NCBI GenBank assembly: GCA_963841065.1
Contig: CAWJBI010000044.1
Coordinates: 1-64,000, forward strand
From: M0108 sp963841065
GTDB taxonomy: Bacteria > Pseudomonadota > Gammaproteobacteria > Chromatiales > Chromatiaceae
DNA length: 64,000 nt
Direction of reading: 5' to 3'
The translations under genes and the position numbers were made by a program. The notes below the pieces were generated by a model. That model did not search any database. It was given only the letters and a program-made list of their open reading frames with translations, and had not been told where the DNA came from. This document shows, piece by piece, positions 1 through 8,906 of this stretch (position 1 is its first letter; every line of letters starts with the position of its first letter).

Positions 1-318
1 TCAATCTTGAGTTGTGCGGAGAAAGCTTCGGGCGGTGACGGTGTTCGGGGTGGCATCACAAAGTTCAGCAATTTGATAATGCGGTAGGCCAGAACGTTTA
101 TGCTAGAGGATTGCCATGCGTTTGCGCACGATCGGATCGGGATGATCACGCACGCACGTGCCAAATCTGACGCTGCTCGTCGGTTGAAAATTGGCAACGA
201 TGCAGGGTGGAGAGCTCCGTACTTTCTCGTAGTTCATATCTGCATATCGGTTCATTCAGTTATGACGCATAAATCAAAAAATATCGCAAGTAATTAATTT
301 AGCGAGTATAGTTTCAAT
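1..318. other. Gene-free left edge
   Basis: No convincing gene is visible here. A 65-codon reading frame at 100-297 has no recognisable domain and no clear ribosome binding site. The last 70 bases are notably AT-rich compared with the rest of the window and probably hold the promoter of the downstream epimerase operon, but I cannot assign exact boxes. Confidence 0.5.
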
Positions 319-1257
319 ATGAAGTATAAACGCATCGTATTGCCCGGTGGTGCCGGCCTGGTGGGACAGAATCTCGTGGCCCGTCTCAAGGCCAAGGGCT
401 ACACTGATATCGTCGTACTAGACAAGCATCGCGCCAATCTCGCAGTGCTTAAGCAGGTGCAACCGGATATCGTGGCCGAATATGCCGACTTGGCCGAACC
501 GGGCGACTGGCAGCGGCATTTTGAAGGGGCGGATGCCGTGGTGATGTTGCAGGCGCAAATCGGCGGTCTGGTGTACGAGGAGTTTGTGCGCAACAACATC
601 GACTCGACCCGCCTGGTGCTGGATGCGATAAAGCAGCATCAGGTTCCGTATCTGGTGCACATCAGTTCCTCGGTACTGGAGTCGGCGGCTGACGACTTCT
701 ATACCAACACCAAGCGCCAGCAGGAAGAAATGGTTCTGGCCAGTGGCATTCCAAACGTGGTGCTGCGCCCAACCCTGATGTTCGGCTGGTTCGACCGCAA
801 GCACTTGGGCTGGCTATCTCGCTTCATGAAAAAAGTGCCAATTTTTCCGGTGCCAGGCCATGGACGTTACATGCGCCAGCCTTTGTATGTGGGGGATTTC
901 TGCGACATCATTATTAGTTGCATCGAGAGCCGGAAGCAGGATGGAGTGTACAACATTTCCGGGCACGAGCAGATTGATTACATCGACATGATCCGCGAGA
1001 TCAAGCGCGTGACACGGGCGCGCACGGCGATTGTGAAGATTCCTTACGGGCTGTTTTATGTGCTTTTGTGGGTTTGGGCGCTGTTTGACCGCAACCCGCC
1101 GTTCACAACTCAGCAGCTGGCTGCTCTGGTGGGCAAGGATGAGTTCGAGGTGATCGATTGGCCGGGCATTTTCGGAGTGCGTTACACGCCATTTGCCACG
1201 GCTATTGACGAAACTTTCAACCATCCTGTGTACGGCACAGTGGTCCTGGAGTTTTAA
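319..1257 (+). CDS. NAD-dependent epimerase/dehydratase (SDR family)
   Basis: This 312-residue protein has an N-terminal Rossmann fold with the nucleotide motif GGAGLVGQ (about residues 10-17) and a short-chain-dehydrogenase Y-x3-K pair in YTNTK (about residue 136). That places it in the extended SDR family, whose members epimerise, dehydrate or reduce nucleotide sugars. The substrate cannot be read from the sequence. The stop is two bases before the next ATG, so it is translationally coupled to the FAD oxidoreductase and then GtrA. This suggests modification of a polyprenyl-linked or surface sugar. The operon is visibly less GC-rich than the housekeeping genes further right, in keeping with acquired surface-polysaccharide DNA. 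Confidence 0.8.
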   Translation: MKYKRIVLPGGAGLVGQNLVARLKAKGYTDIVVLDKHRANLAVLKQVQPDIVAEYADLAEPGDWQRHFEGADAVVMLQAQIGGLVYEEFVRNNIDSTRLVLDAIKQHQVPYLVHISSSVLESAADDFYTNTKRQQEEMVLASGIPNVVLRPTLMFGWFDRKHLGWLSRFMKKVPIFPVPGHGRYMRQPLYVGDFCDIIISCIESRKQDGVYNISGHEQIDYIDMIREIKRVTRARTAIVKIPYGLFYVLLWVWALFDRNPPFTTQQLAALVGKDEFEVIDWPGIFGVRYTPFATAIDETFNHPVYGTVVLEF

Positions 1258-1259
1258 GC

Positions 1260-2546
1260 ATGGGTCAGCGTATTGCCGTTTTGGGTGCGGGGCCGATGGG
1301 ATTGGCCGTCGCTTATCAACTGGCACGAGATGGGCATCAACCGGTAGTGTTTGAGGCTGACGACCGAGTGGGTGGCATGACCGCTGCGTTCGATTTCTCG
1401 GGCTTGAGCATCGAGCGTTACTACCACTTTCATTGCATCTCCGACCATGCCTTTCTGACGGTACTGGACGAGTTAGGCCTAGCCGATAAAATGCATTGGG
1501 TCGAAACCAAAATGGGTTATTGGTACCAGAATCAGCTTCAACCTTGGGGTAACCCGTTAGCACTCCTGAAGTTTCGCGGATTGAGCCTGGTAGCCAAGTT
1601 CCGTTATGGCCTGCATGCTTTTCTCTGCACCAAGCGCAATGATTGGAAACCCTTGGATCATGTTGAAGCCACAGGTTGGATTCGCCGCTGGGTAGGTGCA
1701 GAAGCCTGGGAAGTGCTCTGGCGTCGTTTATTTGATTACAAATTCTATGACCACACCAGTAACCTTTCTGCAGCTTGGATCTGGAGTCGTATCCGGCGCA
1801 TCGGTCGATCACGTTACAGCTTGTTCCGGGAAAAACTCGGGGCTCTGGAAGGTGGCTCGGAAACGCTGCTGCAGGCTTTGAAGGAGTTCATCGAGAATCA
1901 TGGCGGCGAAATCCGCCTGTCCACACCCGTTTCCCGTGTTGTATTGGGAGACGGGAGGGTGAAGGGTGTTGAGGCAAGTGGTGAGTTCCTGGCCTTTGAC
2001 AAGGTGGTCAGCACCGTGCCGCTCCCTTATGTGCCGCGCCTAATGGCTGATCTGCCTGCATCGCTTCTGGACGCCTATCGCTCGGTAAAAAACATCGCGG
2101 TGGTCTGTGTCATTGCCAAGCTGAAAAAGCCGGTAACCGAAAATTTCTGGCTGAACACCAATGACCCCGAGATGGACATCCCCGGCCTAGTGGAATATAC
2201 CAATCTGCGGCCCCTGGATCAGCATATTGTGTATGTGCCTTTCTACATGCCTGCCGAGCACCCCAAGTACCAGGAGCCGGATAGCGTTTTCCTGGAAAAA
2301 GTGCGTCGCTACCTGGGCAAGATCAACCCGGAACTGGGTGATGCGGATTTTATCGAACTGCGCGCCAGCCGTTACCCCTTTGCGCAGCCCATATGCGAAC
2401 CGGGCTTTCTGGATCGTCTGCCGCCGGTCCAGTTGCCGGTCAAGGGCTTGTGGGTGGCCGACACTTCGTATTACTACCCGGAAGACCGGGGAATATCGGA
2501 AAGCATAGCGTTCGGCAGAAACATGGCTCGATTGGCGACGGCGTGA
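1260..2546 (+). CDS. FAD-dependent oxidoreductase (amine-oxidase / protoporphyrinogen-oxidase-like)
   Basis: The 428-residue product opens with a classic FAD dinucleotide fold: GAGPMGLAVAYQL at residues 9-21, an acidic E about 20 residues later, then DRVGGMT. The C-terminus has the second FAD contact region, where WVADTSYYYPEDRGISES resembles the GDxxxP/GxxxA-type end of amine oxidases and UDP-galactopyranose-mutase-like flavoproteins. Such enzymes often lie beside SDR epimerases and GtrA proteins in lipid-linked sugar clusters; the substrate here is unknown. It starts 2 bases after the epimerase stop and its TGA overlaps the GtrA ATG, so the three are probably co-translated. Confidence 0.75.
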   Translation: MGQRIAVLGAGPMGLAVAYQLARDGHQPVVFEADDRVGGMTAAFDFSGLSIERYYHFHCISDHAFLTVLDELGLADKMHWVETKMGYWYQNQLQPWGNPLALLKFRGLSLVAKFRYGLHAFLCTKRNDWKPLDHVEATGWIRRWVGAEAWEVLWRRLFDYKFYDHTSNLSAAWIWSRIRRIGRSRYSLFREKLGALEGGSETLLQALKEFIENHGGEIRLSTPVSRVVLGDGRVKGVEASGEFLAFDKVVSTVPLPYVPRLMADLPASLLDAYRSVKNIAVVCVIAKLKKPVTENFWLNTNDPEMDIPGLVEYTNLRPLDQHIVYVPFYMPAEHPKYQEPDSVFLEKVRRYLGKINPELGDADFIELRASRYPFAQPICEPGFLDRLPPVQLPVKGLWVADTSYYYPEDRGISESIAFGRNMARLATA

Positions 2547-2944
2547 TGCGCGTTTTTTTTTCGCGCCAGTTTGTGCTGTTTTTGATTACCGGCGGGATTG
2601 CTGCGGCCGTTAATTTCGGCAGCCGTATCGTCTATAACCTCTGGCTGGATTACTCCACATCCATATTGATTGCGTACCTGACCGGCATGATCACAGCATT
2701 CGTGCTGGCACGGATGTTCGTTTTTACCGAGACCAGCCATGGCATAAGGCGATCGGCGGTTTATTTCAGCTTCGTCAACGTGGTTGCTGTTGCGCAAACC
2801 TGGGCAATCAGCATGGTATTGGCTAATTACGCGCTGCCCGCCATGGGGGTTAGCCGTTTCGTTCCGGAAATCGCGCACGCTGTCGGGGTAGCATTCCCGG
2901 TGTTTACCAGTTACCTCGGCCACAAACACTGGTCGTTCCGCTGA
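2546..2944 (+). CDS. GtrA family membrane protein
   Basis: A 132-residue protein with four hydrophobic segments. It starts MRVFFSRQFVLFLITGGI and contains an F-V-F-T stretch after the second pair of helices (VLARMFVFTETS), a typical GtrA landmark. GtrA-like proteins are thought to flip or transfer polyprenyl-phosphate-linked sugars across the inner membrane. The reading frame is open further upstream, but the ATG at 2546 overlaps the previous stop and gives the normal family length, so I chose it. Its own stop overlaps the ATG of the truncated membrane protein that follows. Confidence 0.82.
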   Translation: MRVFFSRQFVLFLITGGIAAAVNFGSRIVYNLWLDYSTSILIAYLTGMITAFVLARMFVFTETSHGIRRSAVYFSFVNVVAVAQTWAISMVLANYALPAMGVSRFVPEIAHAVGVAFPVFTSYLGHKHWSFR

Positions 2945-3093
2945 TGCTTGATATCCGGAATCGCCATGCGGCAGCTGCCTTCTGGCTTGTTAGCTTGACA
3001 TACGTCGGACTGCTCTTCTGGCTGGACCAGGGCAAGGGTAGATTCTCGCAATTAAACGAGTTGTGTCGCCTCCCCTTGGGAGGATTTGTGTGA
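2944..3093 (+). pseudogene. Truncated membrane protein, 5' end only
   Basis: An ATG overlapping the GtrA stop opens a 49-codon frame with one strong hydrophobic segment (AAAAFWLVSLTYVGLLFWL) followed by a charged turn. It then runs into mobile-element-like DNA and stops at 3091-3093. The tight coupling to GtrA and the abrupt end suggest the first transmembrane helix of a larger membrane protein, for example an ArnT-like or other polyprenyl-sugar glycosyltransferase, truncated by insertion. The identity of the complete protein is inference; only the fragment is visible. Confidence 0.55.
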
Positions 3094-3121
3094 GGATGGG
3101 ACATCATCGACCTGGGGTCTC

Positions 3122-3185
3122 GTGCCCGCGGGGTCAGCCGGGAAGGAGCCCTAAGGGCGACTGGACGGCTGACCCCGGCGGGCAC
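3122..3185 (+). promoter_or_regulatory. Long inverted repeat upstream of a transposase start
   Basis: Two arms of 18 and 19 bases (3122-3139 and 3167-3185) are complementary with one bulge and enclose a 27-base loop that holds a smaller GCCC/GGGC stem. The structure ends 36 bases before the ATG at 3222. It could be a structured leader of the interrupted transposase gene or part of the element end. I do not recognise it as a known riboswitch. Confidence 0.45.
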
Positions 3186-3221
3186 GGCGCATGCGCCCCG
3201 AGGCATGACAAGGCGATCGAC

Positions 3222-3262
3222 ATGAAGACCTATTCGAGGGAGCTCAAAGACAGCCTCTATAG
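3222..3262 (+). pseudogene. N-terminal stub of a transposase
   Basis: The ATG at 3222 begins MKTYSRELKDSL, which resembles the start of helix-turn-helix transposase subunits (MKxYSxExKxxxxxR-type). After about 13 codons the frame enters the left terminal repeat of the IS3-family element at 3263. I see no continuation of this protein on the right side of that element, so the older element appears deleted as well as interrupted. Confidence 0.5.
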
Positions 3263-3324
3263 TGGATCCCGAAAACAGGACCACAATTTAAGTTAGACGC
3301 CGCCGCACGATCAGGTGAATCGAG

Positions 3325-3609
3325 ATGACCGAGAGGACACGCAAGACCTTTTCACCGGCGTTCAAGGCGAAGATGAGTTTGGAAGCGATCCACGGGGTGA
3401 AGACCGCCAACGAGATTGCTCAGGACTACGGCGTCCATCCTGTCCAGGTTGGGCAGTGGCAGCAGGCGATCACCGCGCAGGCCGGGACGCTGTTCGAGAC
3501 GAAGCGTGGGCGCAAGAAGGCCGAGGACATCCCGGATGCGGATCGGCTCTACAGCGAAATCGGGCGGTTGAAGGTGGAACTGGACTGGCTGAAAAAAAGT
3601 CCGGGTTGA
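3325..3609 (+). CDS. IS3-family transposase OrfA
   Basis: The 94-residue protein starts MTERTRKTFSPAFKAKMSLE. It has a helix-turn-helix region (TANEIAQDYGVHPVQVGQW) and a C-terminal leucine-zipper-like stretch (DRLYSEIGRLKVELDWL), the normal layout of IS3 OrfA DNA-binding subunits. A run of seven A residues at 3592-3598, just before its stop, marks where the ribosome usually shifts frame to make the OrfAB transposase. Here the downstream orfB frame is +1/-2 relative to orfA rather than -1, so the run may carry a length error. Confidence 0.85.
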   Translation: MTERTRKTFSPAFKAKMSLEAIHGVKTANEIAQDYGVHPVQVGQWQQAITAQAGTLFETKRGRKKAEDIPDADRLYSEIGRLKVELDWLKKSPG

Positions 3610-4603
3610 CCCCCTGAGCGCACTTCGGGACGGGATCGATGCGGCGGGAGGTGCTGAAACGGCCGGACTGTCGGTGCGGCGCCAAGGCGCCCTGGCCAGT
3701 GTCACCCGCTCGCGAGTGTCTGTGCGCTCGCCAGGTGCGGTCCGCGATGAACGAGACCTGCAGTTGCTGCGTTTGATCGATGCCGAGTACACCCGTCGGC
3801 CCTGCTACGGGAGCCGGCGCATGGTGGTCTCGCTGCGGGCGCTGGGCTTTGCGGTCAACCGCAAGCGGGTGCAACGGCTGATGCGCGCGCTCGGCCTGGC
3901 CGGCATGATGCCGAGGCAGCACACCAGCACGCCCCATCCCGAGCACTCGGTTTATCCGCATCTGCTGCGTGGCGTGGCCATCACGCGCCCGAACCAGGTC
4001 TGGAGTACGGACATCACCTACGTCCGTCTAGCCCATGGCTTTGCCTATCGGGTGGCGATCATCATCGACGGGTACTCGCGCTGGGTGTTGGCCTGGCGGC
4101 TGTCGAACACCCCCTCGGCGCGGGCTTCTGCATCGACTGCTGGGAGGAGGCGCTACGGGTGCAGGGTCGGGCGGAGATCTTCAACTCCGATCAGGGCGTG
4201 CCATCCACCAGCCTGGCGTTCACGCGGGTTCTGCGTGAGGCCGTCATCGCCATCAGCAAGGAAGGACGGGGACGGGCGCTGGATAACGTGTTCGTCGAGC
4301 GGCTGTGGCGGACGGTCAAGTATGAGGATATTGATCCCAAGGGCTACGCGAGCATGGCGGAACTGCACATGGGGCTGACCGACTATTTCGACGTTCTACC
4401 ACGAGGAGCGACCACACCCAGCGCTGAACAACCGCACACCGAAAGAGATTCACCGAGGCGGACAAGGGGGTGGAGCGGTCATCGCGGACCGTTTCAAGGA
4501 CGTGAGGGAGATCACTGAGGTCGTGGTCGTGGCAGCAGGAGAAACCTCGGTTGGACACGACCGGGGCAGCGCCAATCCGCTACCATCAAGGCGAGCGGGC
4601 TAA
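3599..4603 (+). pseudogene. IS3-family transposase OrfB, frame-broken
   Basis: The catalytic integrase-like subunit is recognisable in pieces. Residues WSTDITYV carry the first aspartate, IFNSDQG the second, and DNVFVERLWR the glutamate of the DDE triad. Two frame breaks are visible. One lies at the C run 4108-4112, where one more C would restore the family sequence into FCIDCWEEAL. The other is near 4393, where one base too many turns the expected DFYHEERPHPALN into another frame. With both corrected, the frame runs to the TAA at 4601-4603. Either sequencing error or true decay is possible. Confidence 0.75.
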
Positions 4604-4716
4604 CTTTTATTTCGCCTGAAATTGTCCTTGAAATGGGGTCCACCTCACCTGGGCAAGCTGGAGGAACCCGTGGGGGTCACGGTCGCGACCGCGGCGATAC
4701 GGAACTACAGTGGCCC

Positions 4717-5910
4717 CTATTCCCGATCCAGACCCAGGGCCAGGTCGGCGGCGATATCGGCCAGGTCCTCCAGCCCAACGGCGACGCGGATGAGACCCTC
4801 GCGGATACCGGCGCTGGCACGTTCCTCGGCGCTCAGGCGGCCGTGGGTGGTGGTGGCGGGGTGGGTGATGGTGGACTTGGTGTCACCCAGGTTGGCGGTG
4901 ATGGACAGGAAGCGGGTGGCGTCGATGACCCGCCAGGCGGCATCCCGGCCGCCGCGCACCTCGAAGGCGACAATACCGCCACCGGTGCGCTGCTGGCGGC
5001 CGACCAGGTGATGTTGGGGGTGGGAGGCCAGACCGGGGTAATGAACGCGCTCGACGGCGGGGTGCGCGACCAGCCACTCGGCCAGGGCCTGAGCGGCGCG
5101 GGCATGGGCCAGCATCCGCAGTTCCAAGGTCTCCAGGCCCTTGAGGAAGACCCAGGCGTTGAAGGGGCTCATGCTGGGTCCGGCGGTGCGGATGACGCCG
5201 AGGACCTCCTCGCCCACCCGTTGGGCATCGCCGACCACGGCCCCGCCGAGACACCGCCCCTGCCCATCCAGGTACTTGGTGGCCGAGTGGATGACCAGGT
5301 CGGCGCCCAGGCCCAGGGGCCTTTGCAGGGCGGGGGTGCAGAAGCAGTTGTCCACCACCAGGAGGCAGCCATGGGCATGGGCCAGGTCCGCCAGGGCGCG
5401 GATGTCGGCCATCTCCGTCAGGGGATTGGAGGGGGTTTCCAGAAACAGGAGCCGGGTATTGGGCTGGATGGCCGCCGCCCAGGCGTCCAGATCGGGCAGG
5501 TCCACGTAGCTGGTCGCGACGCCGAAGCGGCCCAGGTACTTGTTGAACAGGACCGTGGTGCTGCCAAAGATGGCGCGGGAGGAGAGGACATGGTCGCCGA
5601 CCTTGAGCAAGCCCAGGCAGGTGGCGAGGATGGCAGCCATGCCGGAGGCGGTGGCGACGCAGGTCTCGCCGCCTTCCAGAGCCGCCAGGCGTTCCTCAAA
5701 GGCCCGTACCGTGGGATTGGTGAAGCGCGAGTAGATGTTGCCCGGCTCGTCCCCGGCGAAGCGGGCCGCCGCCTCGGCGGCATTGGCGAAGACGAAGCTG
5801 GAGGTGGCGAAGATGGGCTCGCTGTGCTCCCCTTCCGCCGTGCGATGGTGGCCGGTGCGGATCGCCCGGGTAGCGAAGCCCATGCTGTCCAGGGGGTTCG
5901 GATCAGGCAT
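4717..5910 (-). CDS. metZ: O-succinylhomoserine sulfhydrylase
   Basis: A cytosolic PLP enzyme of the Cys/Met metabolism family, about 397 residues from the ATG at 5910-5908. The PLP-lysine motif VIHSATKYLDGQGR is present, as are YSRFTNPT, ATASGMAA and the C-terminal SLGGxxS-equivalent NLGDTKSTITHPATTTH. It makes homocysteine from O-succinylhomoserine and sulfide, giving direct sulfhydrylation in methionine synthesis. The start at MPDPNPLD overlaps the purF stop by 8 bases and matches family length; the frame is open 20 codons further upstream but that lies inside purF. purF followed by metZ is the order seen in pseudomonads, which favours MetZ over a cystathionine synthase. Confidence 0.88.
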   Translation of the reverse strand: MPDPNPLDSMGFATRAIRTGHHRTAEGEHSEPIFATSSFVFANAAEAAARFAGDEPGNIYSRFTNPTVRAFEERLAALEGGETCVATASGMAAILATCLGLLKVGDHVLSSRAIFGSTTVLFNKYLGRFGVATSYVDLPDLDAWAAAIQPNTRLLFLETPSNPLTEMADIRALADLAHAHGCLLVVDNCFCTPALQRPLGLGADLVIHSATKYLDGQGRCLGGAVVGDAQRVGEEVLGVIRTAGPSMSPFNAWVFLKGLETLELRMLAHARAAQALAEWLVAHPAVERVHYPGLASHPQHHLVGRQQRTGGGIVAFEVRGGRDAAWRVIDATRFLSITANLGDTKSTITHPATTTHGRLSAEERASAGIREGLIRVAVGLEDLADIAADLALGLDRE

Positions 5911-7420
5911 TGTTATAGAGCTCGATGCCGGACTCGCAGAGGCTGTGCCGGCTTTCCTGGACGACATCATTGCGCATCGCCTCCAGTTGCCGGAGATAGA
6001 CCTCGGTCACGTCACCCGTGACATAGTCGCTATCGAAGACCGAGGTATCGAAGCGGTCCACGTCGCTCTTGCCCTTTTTCTGGACGGCGTCGATCAGGTC
6101 CTCCAGATCCTGGAAGATGAGGCGATCGGCGCCCAGGACCAGGCGGATCTCCTCCTCGCTACGGCCATGAGCGACCAGCTCGCTGGCGGCGGGCATGTCG
6201 ATGCCATAGACGTTGGGATAGCGCACCGGTGGCGAGGCGGAGGCGAAATAGACCCGGCGGGCGCCGGCCTCCCGCGCCATTTGGATGATCTGCTGGGAGG
6301 TGGTGCCCCGCACGATGGAATCGTCCACCAGCAGGACATTCTTGTTGCGGAATTCCAGACCGATGGCGTTGAGCTTCTGGCGCACCGATTTCTTGCGCAC
6401 CTGCTGGCCGGGCATGATGAAGGTGCGGCCGATATAGCGATTCTTGATGAAGCCCTCGGCGTAGCTCACCTCCAGGGCCTGGGCGAGTTGGAGTGCCGCC
6501 GTCCGGCTGGTGTCCGGGATGGGGATGACGACGTCGATGTCATGATCATCCCCCCACTCCCGCCGGATCTTGGCCGCCAGCCGCCGCCCCATGCGCGAGC
6601 GGGCCTTGTGGACGGAGATGTTGTCGATGAAGGAGTCGGGCCGGGCGAAATAGACGAACTCGAAGATGCAGGGCGAGAGGACGGGCCGGGGGGCGCACTG
6701 GTGCTTGTAGAGATGGCCCTTGACGTCGATGAAGACGGCCTCGCCCGGGGCGATATCGGCGATCAGCTTGAAGCCGAGGGTATCCAGGGCCACGCTCTCC
6801 GAGGCGATCATGTACTCGTCCCCCAGGGCGGTCTCGCGCTTGCCATAGACGACGGGACGGATGCCATGAGGGTCGCGAAAGCCAAGGACGCCAAAGCCGG
6901 GGATCATGGCCACCGCCGCGTAGCCGCCCTGGCAACGCCGGTGGACGCGGGTGATGGCGCGGAAGACATCCTGCTCGTCGATGCGCAGCTTGCCCTCGAT
7001 CTGTAACTCGTGGGCCAGGACGTTGAGGAGGATTTCCGAATCCGATTCGGTATTGATGTGGCGCAGATCCTCCGCGAAGAGGTCGTGCTTGAGGGCGTCG
7101 GCGTTGGTCAGGTTGCCGTTATGGGCCAGGACGATGCCGTAGGGCGAATTGACATAGAAGGGCTGGGCCTCGGCGGAACAGGAGACGCCGGCGGTGGGAT
7201 AGCGGACATGACCCAACCCCATGTTGCCCCGCAACTGGATCATGTGGCGGGTTTGGAAGACATCCCGCGCCAGGCCCATATCCTTGCGTAAGTGGAGTTT
7301 TTCGCCCTCGCAGGTCACGATGCCGGCGGCGTCCTGGCCCCGATGCTGGAGGACCAGCAGGGCGTCGTACAAGGATTGGTTGACGGGACCCTTACCAACA
7401 ATACCGACGATACCGCACAT
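5903..7420 (-). CDS. purF: Amidophosphoribosyltransferase
   Basis: PurF (505 residues) commits PRPP and glutamine to purine synthesis. The catalytic cysteine directly follows the initiator Met (MCGIVGIVG), so there is no propeptide, as in enteric PurF. The N-terminal glutamine hydrolase carries LQHRGQDAAGI. The PRPP-binding motif VLLVDDSIVRGTT lies at about residues 362-374, followed by Y-N-NVYGIDMP. Length and all landmarks are intact with no frame break. It lies between cvpA and metZ on the minus strand, a conserved gammaproteobacterial arrangement. Confidence 0.96.
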   Translation of the reverse strand: MCGIVGIVGKGPVNQSLYDALLVLQHRGQDAAGIVTCEGEKLHLRKDMGLARDVFQTRHMIQLRGNMGLGHVRYPTAGVSCSAEAQPFYVNSPYGIVLAHNGNLTNADALKHDLFAEDLRHINTESDSEILLNVLAHELQIEGKLRIDEQDVFRAITRVHRRCQGGYAAVAMIPGFGVLGFRDPHGIRPVVYGKRETALGDEYMIASESVALDTLGFKLIADIAPGEAVFIDVKGHLYKHQCAPRPVLSPCIFEFVYFARPDSFIDNISVHKARSRMGRRLAAKIRREWGDDHDIDVVIPIPDTSRTAALQLAQALEVSYAEGFIKNRYIGRTFIMPGQQVRKKSVRQKLNAIGLEFRNKNVLLVDDSIVRGTTSQQIIQMAREAGARRVYFASASPPVRYPNVYGIDMPAASELVAHGRSEEEIRLVLGADRLIFQDLEDLIDAVQKKGKSDVDRFDTSVFDSDYVTGDVTEVYLRQLEAMRNDVVQESRHSLCESGIELYNNA

Positions 7421-7471
7421 GAACCACCTCGTTGTTGGGGCGTTAGAATCATTGGCTTTTCAGGAGCCGGG

Positions 7472-7969
7472 TCACAGGGTCCGGACGCGATCTTCCACCT
7501 GAGGCGGCACCTCCGCCAGCACCCGTTCCGCCAGGACCTGGAAGCGTCCGATCAAGCGGGAGTCCTGCCAGACGGCTTGATCCGCCACCGGCGTCAGGGC
7601 ACCGAGAAAGGCCAGCATGGCGATGATGAGGGCACCGCGTACCAGGCCAAAAAGGGCGCCCAGCAGCCGGCTGGTCCCACCCAGGCCCCCCAGTTCCACC
7701 AGGGAGGTCAGGAGATAGCCCACTAGGCCTCCCACCATCACCAGGCCCAGGGCCGTGAGCAGATAGGCCGCGGCGGCGCGGCTGGTATCGCCGGGGAGCC
7801 AGGGGGCGAGTTCGGGTTCCAGGAGCGGATAAAGGCGCCAGGCCAGCAGCAGGGCCAGGGACCAGATGACCAGGGACAGCAACTCTCGCACCAGGCCCCG
7901 CCCCAGGCCGATCAGGGCCGAGAGGGCGATGAGGCCCATAATGCCGGCGTCGATCCAGTTGAGGGTCAT
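7472..7969 (-). CDS. cvpA: CvpA family inner-membrane protein
   Basis: A 165-residue protein with four predicted membrane helices. It begins MTLNWIDAGIMGLIALSALIG, followed by GRGLVRELLSLVIW, the most conserved part of CvpA. The family was named for colicin V production and is linked in enterics to envelope stress and purF expression; its biochemical role is not settled. It ends 51 bases upstream of purF, as in most gammaproteobacteria, and starts 51 bases after dedD. Confidence 0.92.
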   Translation of the reverse strand: MTLNWIDAGIMGLIALSALIGLGRGLVRELLSLVIWSLALLLAWRLYPLLEPELAPWLPGDTSRAAAAYLLTALGLVMVGGLVGYLLTSLVELGGLGGTSRLLGALFGLVRGALIIAMLAFLGALTPVADQAVWQDSRLIGRFQVLAERVLAEVPPQVEDRVRTL

Positions 7970-8020
7970 CGGGAGGCTAGCGTCGGCATGGCATGGCGCA
8001 GTCTTCCTGACAATCCAGGC

Positions 8021-8761
8021 CTAGTACCTCTGCACCTGCCCGGACTGGCCAGTCTTGTCGCGCACGGAGGCGGCCAGGGCATCGATATCTTTACGTTCCT
8101 GTCGGGGCCCAACACGAACCCGAAAATAGGTCTTGCCGTTGACCTCCGCCGCCTCAACAAAGGCCGGAAAGCCCTTGGCCTTGAGATTCCCCGCCATCTC
8201 GTCGGCCTTGGCGCGTTCCGAGAGGCTGGCCACCTGAAAGACCCAGCCGGCACCCGTCTTCTTGGGCCCCGGATCGGCGGGCTTGGCGGCTTCCTTTTCC
8301 TTGGCGGGCTCCTTGGGGACATCCTTGGGGGCTACCTTGGTGATCTCTTTCTTGGTCTCCTTGGGGATATCCTTGGTAACCTCCTTCTTGGTCTCCTTGG
8401 GAGCCTCCTTGGCCGCCGGCTTGGCGGCTTCCTTGGGCTTTTGGGCCTCGGGGCCCTTGGGCGGCTTGGTCACCGGCATATCGACCCGAGAGGCCGAACC
8501 CTGACCCGCCATGTCGCGCTCGGAGGACGTCAAGAGGTCGGGTGGCGGCAATTCAGTGATGGTCGCCAGGGGAGACGGCTTAGCAGGCTGGCGAAACTCG
8601 GCATCCATCTCCGGACGAGCCTGATCCCTCGGCGCCACATCCGAGGCCGGGGGGGGCACCGGGGGCGTGGGGTCTTCCTCCAGCACCATGGGCACAAAGG
8701 TAACGAGCAGCACCACGACAACCGTGGCCCCGATCAGACGTCGCTTGGACCCTTCCTCCAT
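8021..8761 (-). CDS. dedD: SPOR-domain cell-division protein, DedD-like
   Basis: The 246-residue protein has a short cytosolic N-terminus, one membrane anchor (RRLIGATVVVVLLVTFVPMVL, about residues 7-27), a long Pro/Lys/Glu-rich linker, and a C-terminal SPOR domain (about 168-246: WVFQVASLSERAKADEMAGN through YFRVRVGP). SPOR domains bind denuded peptidoglycan glycans at the septum. The linker contains a degenerate repeat of K-E-x2-K-(D/E)-x-P-K units (for example KKEVTKDIPKETKKEITK). Its place between folC and cvpA matches dedD in other gammaproteobacteria. Confidence 0.88.
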   Translation of the reverse strand: MEEGSKRRLIGATVVVVLLVTFVPMVLEEDPTPPVPPPASDVAPRDQARPEMDAEFRQPAKPSPLATITELPPPDLLTSSERDMAGQGSASRVDMPVTKPPKGPEAQKPKEAAKPAAKEAPKETKKEVTKDIPKETKKEITKVAPKDVPKEPAKEKEAAKPADPGPKKTGAGWVFQVASLSERAKADEMAGNLKAKGFPAFVEAAEVNGKTYFRVRVGPRQERKDIDALAASVRDKTGQSGQVQRY

Positions 8762-8906
8762 CGCGTTCTCCCTGGGGCGCCTTGGCCCTTTTGTCAGACA
8801 TTGCCTATTTCAGGACGCGAGGTTACAGACCTCGGCCAACCTTATGGGGAGATTATAGCAATTAGCCGCCACCGCTATTGGCGATCCTGACAAGCCAGGC
8901 CGCGCA

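Larger units (their letters stand above)
3263..4642 (+). mobile_element. IS3-family insertion sequence
   Basis: The element is bounded by imperfect inverted ends: TGGATCCCGAAAACAGG from 3263 on the left and, reading the complement, TGGACCCCATTTCAAGG from 4642 on the right. It contains the usual two overlapping transposase frames (orfA and orfB). Its length of about 1.38 kb is normal for the family. It separates the truncated transposase stub from the metZ downstream region. I could not identify a confident target duplication. The second transposase frame is broken, so this copy may be inactive unless those breaks are sequencing errors. Confidence 0.8.

Noticed and set aside
100..297. Small 65-codon frame at the left edge
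   Set aside because: No ribosome binding site, domain or neighbour support.
3122..3262. HEARO/omega RNA with an IscB-type gene
   Set aside because: The following frame starts like a helix-turn-helix transposase, not IscB, and no HNH or RuvC motif is present.
4633..6021. A 462-codon plus-strand open frame
   Set aside because: Complement of metZ; repetitive Gly/Gln/Ala composition and no homology features.
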